The translations under genes were made by a program, and so were the position numbers. Source: Streptomyces sp. D2-8 (GTDB taxonomy: Bacteria; Actinomycetota; Actinomycetes; Streptomycetales; Streptomycetaceae). From it: a stretch of DNA of 64,000 nucleotides. Positions 47,761-55,606 of the stretch are shown in pieces (the stretch's first letter is position 1; the number at the start of each line of letters is the position of its first letter). The stretch lies in NCBI RefSeq assembly GCF_023184515.1, contig NZ_JAAHBP010000001.1, positions 1-64,000 of the forward strand. The letters are read 5' to 3'. The notes under the pieces were generated by a model that saw nothing but the letters and a program-made list of their open reading frames with translations, was not told the origin of the DNA and did not search any database.

Positions 47761-48642
47761 ATGAGTCAGGCACTACAGGACCTCCTCGATCTGCTCGACC
47801 TCGAACAGATCGAGGAGGACATCTTCCGCGGCCGGTCCCGGTCCGCCGTCGTCCCCCGGGTCTTCGGCGGCCAGGTCGCGGCCCAGGCGCTCGTCGCCGC
47901 CGGGCGCACGGTCCCCGAGGACCGGCCCGCGCACTCGCTGCACGCGTACTTCCTGCGCCCCGGCGACCCCGGCGCGCCCATCGTCTACACCGTCGACCGG
48001 ATCCGCGACGGCCGCTCCTTCACCACCCGCCGGGTGGTCGCCGTCCAGCACGGCAAGCCGATCTTCCATCTCTCGGCGTCCTTCCAGACGTACGAGGACG
48101 GACTGGATCACCAGGAACCGATGCCCGCCTCGCCCGACCCCGAGAGCCTCCCCACCGGTGCGGAGCGGCTGCGCGGGTACGCGCATCTCGACCCGGCCGT
48201 GGTGGAGAAGTTCATCGAGGCCCGCGCCGCCGTCGATCTGCGGTACGTCGACGAGCCGCCGTACGGCACGTTCGGCGAGCCGCGCGAGCCGCACTCGCAG
48301 GTGTGGTTCCGGACCAACGGCAAGCTCGCTGACGACCCGCTGCTGCACGTCGTCCTCGCCACCTACGTCTCCGACATGACGCTGCTCGACTCCGTGCTGC
48401 TCGCGCACGGGCGCGGCGGCTGGGCCGTCGGGGACGTCGTAGGGGCCTCGCTCGACCACGCGATGTGGTTCCACCGGCCGTTCCGCGCCGACGAGTGGCT
48501 GCTGTACGACCAGGAGTCCCCGTCCGCGTACGGCGGCCGGGGACTGGGGCAGGCCCGGATCTACACGCAGGACGGGCGGCTGGCCATCACCGTGATCCAG
48601 GAGGGCGTGGTCCGCGTCCCGCGCGAGCCGGTCACTGGCTGA
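47761..48642 (+). CDS. tesB: Acyl-CoA thioesterase II
   Basis: 293 residues, double hot-dog fold of the TesB family. Conserved blocks: RVFGGQVAAQALVAAG (about 33), HSLHAYFLRPGD (about 59), GRSFTTRRVVAVQ (about 83), and in the second repeat DMTLLDS (about 205) with SLDHAMWFHRPFR. The Asp/Thr/Gln active-site layout is consistent with hydrolysis of medium and long acyl-CoAs. Follows the acyl-CoA dehydrogenase by 45 bases, so likely co-transcribed with it. Confidence 0.93.
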   Translation: MSQALQDLLDLLDLEQIEEDIFRGRSRSAVVPRVFGGQVAAQALVAAGRTVPEDRPAHSLHAYFLRPGDPGAPIVYTVDRIRDGRSFTTRRVVAVQHGKPIFHLSASFQTYEDGLDHQEPMPASPDPESLPTGAERLRGYAHLDPAVVEKFIEARAAVDLRYVDEPPYGTFGEPREPHSQVWFRTNGKLADDPLLHVVLATYVSDMTLLDSVLLAHGRGGWAVGDVVGASLDHAMWFHRPFRADEWLLYDQESPSAYGGRGLGQARIYTQDGRLAITVIQEGVVRVPREPVTG

Positions 48643-49432
48643 GGCCCGCCTCCGCCAGCAGGTACGCCGTCATCGGGTCGTAGTGGCGGGGGCTGACCAC
48701 GTGGTCGTCGAGGGGCACCGTCACCTGCACGGTGCCCTCGGCCTCGGCGATGAAGAGGGCCGGGTCGTTGCAGTCGGCGTAGCCGACGGAGTCGACGCCG
48801 TGCTGCCCCGCGTAGCCCGCCCAGCCGTGGTCGGCGACGACCAGGTCGGGCAGCGGGCGGCCCTCGCGCTCCAGGGTCTTCAGGATGGCCTTCATGGGTT
48901 CGCCCGAGTGGGTGTGCCACAGGGTGGCGCCGTGCTCCAGCACCGCCACGTCCGCGAACTGCATGACGTAGCCCTCCTCCGTCGTCAGCCCGTCCGGGAT
49001 GACGACGATCTCGCAGCCGGCCGCGCGCAGCGCCGCCGCGGTCGCGCGGTGCACGTCGAGGAGGCCGCCCGGGTGGCCGGTGGCGAAGAGGACGCGCTGC
49101 TGCCCGTCCGCCGCCTTGCGCAGCCGCCCGGCCATCCGCTCCAGGCCGTCGACGGTCAGCTCCGGGTCGATGGTGTCCTGGCCGTACCGGTATTCGGGGT
49201 CGTCGTTCACGCCGACCCGTTCCGCCATCACCGCGAGGACGTCCTGCTCGTCGCTCCAGCGGTCGCCGAGTTCCAGCCCGAGCCAGTAGTGACGGTCGCT
49301 GTTCGCCAGCTTGCGGTAGTGGGAGAGGTTGTTCTCGCGGGGGGTGGCGACGTCGCCCGCGATGCGCGTCCTGACGAGGTGCTCGACGAGTTCGGCGCGG
49401 CTGGGTGTCCCGGATATCGGCATGGCATCCAT
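48632..49432 (-). CDS. Phosphatase-like conserved protein
   Basis: 266 residues from ATG 49432; ATG 49423 is possible too. Core stretches are RRVGVNDDPEYRYGQDTI-like region (about 75-90), VLFATGHPGGLLDVHRATAAAL (about 115), ATLWHTHSGEPM (about 185) and LPDLVVADHGWAGYAGQ (about 205). Related actinomycete proteins are often called phosphatases, but I see no classic phosphatase signature; the repeated His/Asp residues suggest a metal site. Its last 11 bases overlap the converging tesB end. Confidence 0.6.
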   Translation of the reverse strand: MDAMPISGTPSRAELVEHLVRTRIAGDVATPRENNLSHYRKLANSDRHYWLGLELGDRWSDEQDVLAVMAERVGVNDDPEYRYGQDTIDPELTVDGLERMAGRLRKAADGQQRVLFATGHPGGLLDVHRATAAALRAAGCEIVVIPDGLTTEEGYVMQFADVAVLEHGATLWHTHSGEPMKAILKTLEREGRPLPDLVVADHGWAGYAGQHGVDSVGYADCNDPALFIAEAEGTVQVTVPLDDHVVSPRHYDPMTAYLLAEAGLSQ

Positions 49433-49516
49433 TGTGAGGCAGCCGACTGTGGGCGTCCCTGGCGTATCGAACGCTGGGATGTGCGTCACGTACTCAGAGC
49501 TGCACCGCTCACGTAC

Positions 49517-51181
49517 TCAGATGTGCCGCAGCGCGAACCACAGCTCCATCCGTACGTCCGGGTCGTCCAGGTCCGTCTCCAGCAGCGTCGCGCAGCGGGC
49601 GATGCGCTGCCGCACGGTGTTGCGGTGCACGGACAGGGCGACGGCCGTGCGGTCCCAACTGCCGTGCAGGGAGAGCCAGGTGCGCAGGGTCTCGGTGAGG
49701 GACGGGTGGTCCGTGACGGGGGCGAGGAGCGTGCGGGCGTGGGCCGTCGCCTCGCCGGGCGGGACCAGGCCGGCGAGGGCGGGGCGTGCGCTGTGCCTCA
49801 GCAGCGGGGCGCGGGTGGCGCGGGCCCGGGCCAGGGCGCGGGCGGCCTGGGTGTCGGCGGCGGGCCAGTCGTGCGGGGCGACGGCGGCGCTGACGCCCAG
49901 GGTCCAGCCGGGCAGCGGGACGGCCGGTGCCCGGTCGGCCGGGACGAGGACGCGTACGGTCTCGCCGGCCGGGTCGACCAGGGCGGAACCGAGCGCGGCG
50001 CCCAGCGCGGAGGCCGCGACGGGGCCGGGGGCGCCCTCCGTCTCGGGCCGCGCGTGCACGACGGCCCACGGCCCGTCGCCGAGCAGCGGCGCGACCTCCT
50101 CGGGCGCGGCGCCCAGCAGCAGCCGGACCAGGGCGGAGGAACGGGCCGCGCCGGTGCCGCTCTGCTGCTCGCCGGTGAGCAGGGAGAGCAGTACGGAGGC
50201 GACGCTGGCGACGGTGTGGTCCCCGGGCGTCCGCTGCGGCGTGGCGACCCCGAGCACGAACCCGTGCCCGGCGCCCAGGCCGTAGGCGGCGAGGTGGAGG
50301 CCGGCGCTGGTGTCGGTGGCGGAGGTGGGGGCGGGGCGGCCGGGGTCGGCGGGTGAGGCCTGGGCGGAGGGATCGGGTGGGGCGTCCGGCCGCTGGGCGG
50401 CGTGGGAGCGGACCGCCCCGTCCTCGGCCGCCCGCCCCCCGGCCGCGCCGGTTCGCGGCGCGGGGTCGGCTTGCGGGGGCGCGCCCGTACGTGAGGCGGT
50501 GGCGCTCTGCTGCTCGGCACCCGCCCCCGCCCCCGGACGTTCCGGCCGTACCACCCCCGCCAACCGCGCCAGCGCCCCCCGCGGCCCCTCCCCGGGCTCC
50601 CGCCCCGCCGTCGCGATCTCCGAGCCCTCCGGTCCGTACAGCACCGCCCACCCGCCCAGCCGCTGGGCGAGCCGGCGAAGCACGGAGGGGACCGGGTCGG
50701 GCCGGGACGCGGCGGAGGCGAGGCTCTGCTGGGCCTCCGTCACGCGGCGGAGTTCGGAGAGGCGGGCCTGGGCCATCAGCTGCCAGACCGCGCGGGCCAC
50801 GCCCGAGAACGTGGTCCGGGGCGGCACCTCCAGCAGCGGCAGCCCGTGCCGGTCGCAGGCGGCGGCCAGCGCCTCCGGCACCGTGTCGTGCACGGGCGCC
50901 ACTCCGAAGCCGAGGGCCGCGCCGCCCGCCGCCACGATCCGGGACACGTAGGCGTCGAAGTAGTCCGGGCCCGCCGCCTGCGGGACGTGCACGCCCGCCG
51001 TGAGCAGCAGCTCCCCGCCCAGCAGATACGGGTACGGGTCGGCCATCTCGGAGGTGTGCACCCAGTGGACGACGACGCCGGGGGCGGACGGCCCCGCGAG
51101 CTGCCGCAGGGCCAGGTCCTCCCGGGCCAGCAGGGCGGGCAGCCCTACCGGCGGAGTGGGCGGGACCGCCGGGTCGGGCAT
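49517..51181 (-). CDS. PucR-family transcriptional regulator
   Basis: 554 residues from ATG 51181 (GGAGGG 10 bases upstream). N-terminal PucR ligand domain about 12-130 (LALRQLAGPSAPGVVVHWVH, GGELLLTAGVHVP). The middle is a GGDEF-like/CdaR region interrupted by an Ala/Pro-rich stretch of some 70 residues (about 225-295). The C-terminal HTH_30 is TLRTWLSLHGSWDRTAVALSVHRNTVRQRI. PucR proteins activate catabolic genes for nitrogen compounds. It diverges from the ureohydrolase/ThDP operon with a 245-base gap, so that operon is its likely target. Confidence 0.88.
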   Translation of the reverse strand: MPDPAVPPTPPVGLPALLAREDLALRQLAGPSAPGVVVHWVHTSEMADPYPYLLGGELLLTAGVHVPQAAGPDYFDAYVSRIVAAGGAALGFGVAPVHDTVPEALAAACDRHGLPLLEVPPRTTFSGVARAVWQLMAQARLSELRRVTEAQQSLASAASRPDPVPSVLRRLAQRLGGWAVLYGPEGSEIATAGREPGEGPRGALARLAGVVRPERPGAGAGAEQQSATASRTGAPPQADPAPRTGAAGGRAAEDGAVRSHAAQRPDAPPDPSAQASPADPGRPAPTSATDTSAGLHLAAYGLGAGHGFVLGVATPQRTPGDHTVASVASVLLSLLTGEQQSGTGAARSSALVRLLLGAAPEEVAPLLGDGPWAVVHARPETEGAPGPVAASALGAALGSALVDPAGETVRVLVPADRAPAVPLPGWTLGVSAAVAPHDWPAADTQAARALARARATRAPLLRHSARPALAGLVPPGEATAHARTLLAPVTDHPSLTETLRTWLSLHGSWDRTAVALSVHRNTVRQRIARCATLLETDLDDPDVRMELWFALRHI

Positions 51182-51426
51182 GGTGTGCGTTCCCTCCATT
51201 CGGGGCCGGCTCGAATGGATGAAACGTACACTTCGCAGTCGCTTTGCGGCCACCTAAGGTCAGTCCTCGTCACCCGTCGGCGACACCGATCGATGAGGGC
51301 CCCAGGGCCGTCGACCACGGCCCGACGATCCCCCGAACGCGCGTCCGAACCGGTCCCGGCTCCCCAGTAGAGTCGTAGAGCAAGCAGTACATACGCGATG
51401 AAGCGTAGGAAAGAAGGCATTTCTTC
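51182..51426. promoter_or_regulatory. PucR-ureohydrolase divergent regulatory region
   Basis: 245 bases that must hold the promoters of both genes. The plus-strand gene has GAAAGAAGG 9 bases before its ATG. No convincing palindrome or -10/-35 could be singled out by eye. Confidence 0.4.
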
Positions 51427-52395
51427 ATGAGCAGCAACGAGACTCCGCGCGGGCCCGTCGACTCCTCCCGCGTTCCGCGGTACGCGGGACCGGCGACCTT
51501 CGCCCGGCTGCCCCGGCTGGACGAGGTCGGCCGGGCCGATGTCGCGGTGGTGGGCGTGCCGTTCGACTCGGGCGTCTCGTACCGGCCGGGCGCCCGCTTC
51601 GGCGGCAACGCGATCCGTGAGGCGTCCCGGCTGCTGCGCCCGTACAACCCGGCGCAGGACGCCTCGCCCTTCGCTCTCGCCCAGGTCGCGGACGGCGGCG
51701 ACATCGCCGTGAACCCGTTCAACATCAACGAGGCCGTGGAGACCGTCGAGGCCGCCGCGGACGACCTGCTCGGCACGGGCGCCCGCCTGATGACCCTCGG
51801 CGGCGACCACACCATCGCGCTGCCCCTGCTGCGGTCGGTCGCGAAGAAGCACGGCCCGGTGGCCCTGCTGCACTTCGACGCCCACCTCGACACCTGGGAC
51901 ACCTACTTCGGCGCCGAGTACACGCACGGCACGCCGTTCCGCCGCGCGGTCGAGGAGGGCATCCTCGACACCTCCGCCCTGTCCCACGTCGGCACCCGCG
52001 GCCCGCTCTACGGCAAGCAGGACCTGACCGACGACGAGAAGATGGGCTTCGGCATCGTCACCTCGGCCGACGTCTACCGGCGCGGTGCCGACGAGGTAGC
52101 CGACCAGCTCCGCCAGCGCATCGGCGACCGGCCGCTGTACATCTCCATCGACATCGACTGCCTCGACCCGGCCCACGCCCCCGGCACCGGCACCCCCGAG
52201 GCCGGCGGCATGACCTCCCGCGAACTGCTGGAGATCCTGCGCGGCCTGGCATCCTGCAACCTGGTGTCGGCCGATGTCGTCGAGGTGGCCCCCGCGTACG
52301 ACCACGCGGAGATCACGTCGGTGGCGGCCTCCCACACCGCGTACGAACTGACCACGATCATGTCCCGCCAGATTGCCGAGGCCCGCGCGAAGTGA
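51427..52395 (+). CDS. Ureohydrolase of the agmatinase family
   Basis: 322 residues. All manganese-binding blocks of the arginase/agmatinase fold are present: [11 protein letters not shown] (about 126), [12 protein letters not shown] (about 149-160) and [24 protein letters not shown] (about 238-261). The sequence fits agmatinase, guanidinobutyrase or proclavaminate amidinohydrolase-like enzymes, all of which release urea from a guanidino group; substrate choice cannot be read directly. Its stop overlaps the start of a ThDP enzyme (GTGA), and a PucR regulator diverges from it. This suggests a guanidino-compound pathway rather than plain polyamine synthesis. Confidence 0.9.
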   Translation: MSSNETPRGPVDSSRVPRYAGPATFARLPRLDEVGRADVAVVGVPFDSGVSYRPGARFGGNAIREASRLLRPYNPAQDASPFALAQVADGGDIAVNPFNINEAVETVEAAADDLLGTGARLMTLGGDHTIALPLLRSVAKKHGPVALLHFDAHLDTWDTYFGAEYTHGTPFRRAVEEGILDTSALSHVGTRGPLYGKQDLTDDEKMGFGIVTSADVYRRGADEVADQLRQRIGDRPLYISIDIDCLDPAHAPGTGTPEAGGMTSRELLEILRGLASCNLVSADVVEVAPAYDHAEITSVAASHTAYELTTIMSRQIAEARAK

Positions 52396-54077
52396 CTCAC
52401 GACCACGACCTGGTGCTCCGTCCGACGCCCGCCCAGACGGAGGCCGCCCTGAACCCGCCTGACGGCCGCAGCGGCGGAGACCTGGTCGTGGAGACGCTGG
52501 CCGGGCTGGGCGCGACGACCGTCTTCGGTCTGCCCGGCCAGCACGCGCTCGGCATGTTCGACGCGCTGCGCCGCTCGGACCTGCGGTACATCGGCCTGCG
52601 GGTGGAGAACAACGCCGGGTTCGCGGCGGACGCCTACGGCCGGATCACCGGTGAGGCCGCTCCGCTGCTGCTGTCGACGGGGCCGGGCGCCCTGACCTCG
52701 CTGGCCGCGCTCCATGAGGCGGCGGCGGCCTCCGCGCCCGTGCTCGCGATCAGCAGTCAGGTCCCGACCGCGGGCCTCGGCGGCGGCCGGCACGGCTACC
52801 TCCATGAACTCCCGGACCAGGCCGCCTCGTTCCGGGGCGTGGTCAAGTCCGTCCACACCGTCCGCACCCAGTCACAGATCCCCTCCGCCATCGAGGCGGC
52901 CTGGAAATCGGCGCTGACCGCCCCGCACGGTCCGGTGTGGGTGGAGATCCCGCAGGACGTGCTGCTCGCCGGGACGTCGATCCCGGTGGTGACGGGCGGC
53001 GACGCCTTCCCCGAGGAGCTGCCGCCGCGCCCCGAGCTGACCGCCGTGGCCGCCGATCTGCTGGCGAAGGCGGCCCGCCCGGCGATCATCGCGGGCGGGG
53101 GAGTGGTCCGGGCGGACGCCTCCGGCAAGCTGAAGCAGCTGGCGGTCAGGCTCCAGGCACCGGTCGTCACCACGCCCGGCGGCAAGGGCGCGTTCCCCTG
53201 GACGCACCCGCTGTCGCTCCAGTCGTGGATCGAGGACCGGCACACCACCGACTTCCTGGAGGACGCCGACGTCCTCCTGGTCGTCGGCTCGGGCCTCGGC
53301 GAACTGTCCTCCAACTACCACACGTTCAAGCCCCGCGGCCGGGTCGTCCAGATCGAGGCCGACCTCGGCAAGCTGGAGTCCAACCACCCGGCGCTGGGCA
53401 TCCACGCGGACGCCCGCCTCGCGTTGCAGGCCCTGCTGGAGACGGTGCCGGCCCGCGAGGACGCGACGGCCGCGGACCGGGTCCGGGACCTGCTCGCGAA
53501 GGTCGCCGACCGCATCGCCGCGCAGGAACTCACCCTGGAACAGGACGTGCTGGCGTCCGTCCGCAGGGCGCTCCCGGCCGGCTCCCCGTCCTTCTGGGAC
53601 ATGACGATCCTGGCCTACTGGGCCTGGTCGGCCTTCGACGCCAAGGGCCCCAACCACATGCACTCCGCCCAGGGCGCCGGCGGCCTCGGCTACGCCTTCC
53701 CCGCGGCACTCGGCGCGGCGGCGGCCGACCCGACGCAGCCGGTCCTCGCCGTCTCCGGCGACGGCGGGGCCCTGTACTCCATCGCCGAGCTGGCGACGGC
53801 CCGCCAGTACGGCCTGAACGTCACCTGGCTGATCGTGGACGACGGCGGCTACGGCATCCTGCGCGAGTACATGACCGACACGTTCGGCGAGGCGACCGGG
53901 ACGGAACTGACCCGGCCCGACTACGTGGCCCTGGCGGAGTCCTTCGGCGTCCCCGGGGTCCGGACGACCCCGGAGAACCTGGAGCGGGACCTCGCGAAGG
54001 CGCTTCAGGCGCCCGGGCCCTCGGTGGTCCTGCTCCCGGCCGTGCTGCGGATGTTCGCGCCGACGCACCTGGGGTGA
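52392..54077 (+). CDS. Thiamine-diphosphate-dependent enzyme (acetolactate synthase-like)
   Basis: 561 residues from GTG 52392. N-terminal ThDP pyrimidine domain with [15 protein letters not shown] and the cofactor Glu in [17 protein letters not shown] (about 72). Central Rossmann domain ([18 protein letters not shown]). C-terminal pyrophosphate domain with [16 protein letters not shown] to VDDGGYG (about 453-490), a GDG...D variant of the ThDP/Mg motif. It resembles acetolactate synthase large subunits, but no small subunit is present. Coupled to the ureohydrolase, so it probably acts on the same pathway. CeaS-type chemistry is one hypothesis. Confidence 0.85.
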   Translation: MTHDHDLVLRPTPAQTEAALNPPDGRSGGDLVVETLAGLGATTVFGLPGQHALGMFDALRRSDLRYIGLRVENNAGFAADAYGRITGEAAPLLLSTGPGALTSLAALHEAAAASAPVLAISSQVPTAGLGGGRHGYLHELPDQAASFRGVVKSVHTVRTQSQIPSAIEAAWKSALTAPHGPVWVEIPQDVLLAGTSIPVVTGGDAFPEELPPRPELTAVAADLLAKAARPAIIAGGGVVRADASGKLKQLAVRLQAPVVTTPGGKGAFPWTHPLSLQSWIEDRHTTDFLEDADVLLVVGSGLGELSSNYHTFKPRGRVVQIEADLGKLESNHPALGIHADARLALQALLETVPAREDATAADRVRDLLAKVADRIAAQELTLEQDVLASVRRALPAGSPSFWDMTILAYWAWSAFDAKGPNHMHSAQGAGGLGYAFPAALGAAAADPTQPVLAVSGDGGALYSIAELATARQYGLNVTWLIVDDGGYGILREYMTDTFGEATGTELTRPDYVALAESFGVPGVRTTPENLERDLAKALQAPGPSVVLLPAVLRMFAPTHLG

Positions 54078-54093
54078 GCGCCGGCCGGACCGG

Positions 54094-54696
54094 TCAGAGA
54101 CCGTCGCGGACCATCGCGGCGACTATGCGGACGTGGCGGTCGGCCGCCGTGCCCGACCACTCGTTGTCGTAGTTCAGGCCGTAGGGCCAGAAGTGACCGC
54201 CGCCGGTGGAGATCTTGGCGCCGGAGCCGTCGTACTGCCTGACGAGGGCGGTGGCTTGCGCGCCGGTCCAGGTGCCGCTGCCGCCGAGGCGGGACCAGCC
54301 CCCGCTCAGTCCCACGCCGATGGTGTGGGAGATCTCGTGCAGGGCCGTCCGCTCGTTCATGTAGCTGCGGTTGCTGCCGAAGCGGATGGTGCCGTTGATG
54401 TTGCCGTCGGCGGTGGGGACGCCCGGCTCGTAGCGGACGGTGAGGGTCTTGCCCAGGTCGCTGAGGTTGTTGTAGCGGGCCACCGCCGCGTTCATGGCCC
54501 GGGTGATGAGGTCGTAGGCCGAGCGCTGGTCCGCGGTGGGGTTGCTCGCGCGGACGAGGGACCAGGTGATGGTGGCCGCCGCGGCGCGTTCCCGGGCGGG
54601 GGCGGGCGGGGCCTGGGGGGTGGCGGCCTGGGCGACGCCGGGGCCGGCCAGCAGCGCGGCGGTCAGGGCGGCCACGAGTGCCTTGCGTGGGTTCAT
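54094..54696 (-). CDS. Secreted metzincin-like metalloprotease
   Basis: 200 residues with a clear signal peptide (MNPRKALVAALTAALLAGPG, cleavage near AQA). The mature domain has ALHEISHTIGVG (about 118), the HExxHxxGxG/H zinc-binding type of motif, preceded by AMNAAVARYNNLSDLGKTLTVRY and followed by GGHFWPYGLNYDNEW, where a downstream Met/Tyr turn would be expected. The catalytic domain is small and no propeptide is obvious. Likely an extracellular protease of unknown target. Faces the ThDP enzyme gene, 16 bases away. Confidence 0.8.
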   Translation of the reverse strand: MNPRKALVAALTAALLAGPGVAQAATPQAPPAPARERAAAATITWSLVRASNPTADQRSAYDLITRAMNAAVARYNNLSDLGKTLTVRYEPGVPTADGNINGTIRFGSNRSYMNERTALHEISHTIGVGLSGGWSRLGGSGTWTGAQATALVRQYDGSGAKISTGGGHFWPYGLNYDNEWSGTAADRHVRIVAAMVRDGL

Positions 54697-54873
54697 GTGC
54701 GGATCCTCCGGTGGGGGTGGCCGTCACGAAATTTGCGAAACTTCGTACGACGTTCGGGATCTCGGACAATCGGCACCGCCGTCCGCACAACGTCCTTGAA
54801 CGACACGGCAGTTGGCGCGCTGTCGACGCAAGTATCCCGGCGGGAAAGGCGGCGTCAAGAGTTCCGGCAGGTG

Positions 54874-55494
54874 TCAGTGGAACCAGAAGAGCAGCGTGTC
54901 CGGATTCCTCCCGAGCTCGCGGGCGCTCGCCCACTCCTCCGCCTCGAACCGCATGACCTCGGTGAACCGGCGGGCCGGGCCGCGGAATTCGGGATCCAGA
55001 CGGTCGAGTGCGGCCTCGTAGGCATCGGCCAGGGCGGCGGCCCGGTGGGCCGGCAGGGTGCCGATCGCGGGCACCGCGTCGCCGGGGTGGGGCAGCCGCA
55101 GCGGCGGGCCGCTGAACAGGAACGTGCCCGGGAGCAGGTCGGACGGTACGCCGTGCCGGGCCAGTTCGTCGTCCATGGCGTGGAACCACGTCGGCCGGCG
55201 CCAGGCGCCGAGGTCCGTGGGGTCCGAGAAGTGCGCCGCGACGGCCTGGTAGAAGGCGTAGCTGTACGAGGGGCAGAGGTCGGTGCTCGGGGCGCCGTCG
55301 ATCAGCTCGTCCAAGGCCTGGCTGATGGAGACGTCGAGGTCGATGCCCTGCTCCTGGAAGCGGGCGTCGGTCCGCTCGCACTCCGTGCGCACCCGGGTGA
55401 GCGTGCGCTCCTGCTGCTCGGTCCGCTCCACCGCCGTGAGCAGCCGCACCACCGTTCTCATGTCGCCGGTGCTCATCTCGAGGCAGTAGCCCAC
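54874..55494 (-). CDS. Conserved hypothetical protein (DUF7691-like)
   Basis: 206 residues from GTG 55494, with GAAGGGAA upstream, giving VGYCLEMSTGD..., the usual short beta start of this family; GTG 55512 would add six residues. No cysteines apart from two near residues 4 and 72, no signal peptide or membrane segment. Conserved-looking blocks: RRPTWFHAMDDELARHGVP (about 107) and ARRFTEVMRFEAEEWASARELGRN (about 170). Family assignment is from memory and uncertain, function unknown. Confidence 0.6.
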   Translation of the reverse strand: MGYCLEMSTGDMRTVVRLLTAVERTEQQERTLTRVRTECERTDARFQEQGIDLDVSISQALDELIDGAPSTDLCPSYSYAFYQAVAAHFSDPTDLGAWRRPTWFHAMDDELARHGVPSDLLPGTFLFSGPPLRLPHPGDAVPAIGTLPAHRAAALADAYEAALDRLDPEFRGPARRFTEVMRFEAEEWASARELGRNPDTLLFWFH

Positions 55495-55606
55495 CGCTGC
55501 GTTTCCCTTCACCCGTTCGCCGGACACCGGTCTCCATGATCGGGGACGCGGGAACGGCCCCGGACCGAGGGGTCGGGGCCGTTCGCCGGTGCGCGGTCGG
55601 GTCGGG

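Noticed and set aside
52392..54077. Genuine acetolactate synthase for branched-chain amino acids
   Set aside because: No regulatory small subunit or ketol-acid reductoisomerase gene follows, and the gene is coupled to a ureohydrolase.
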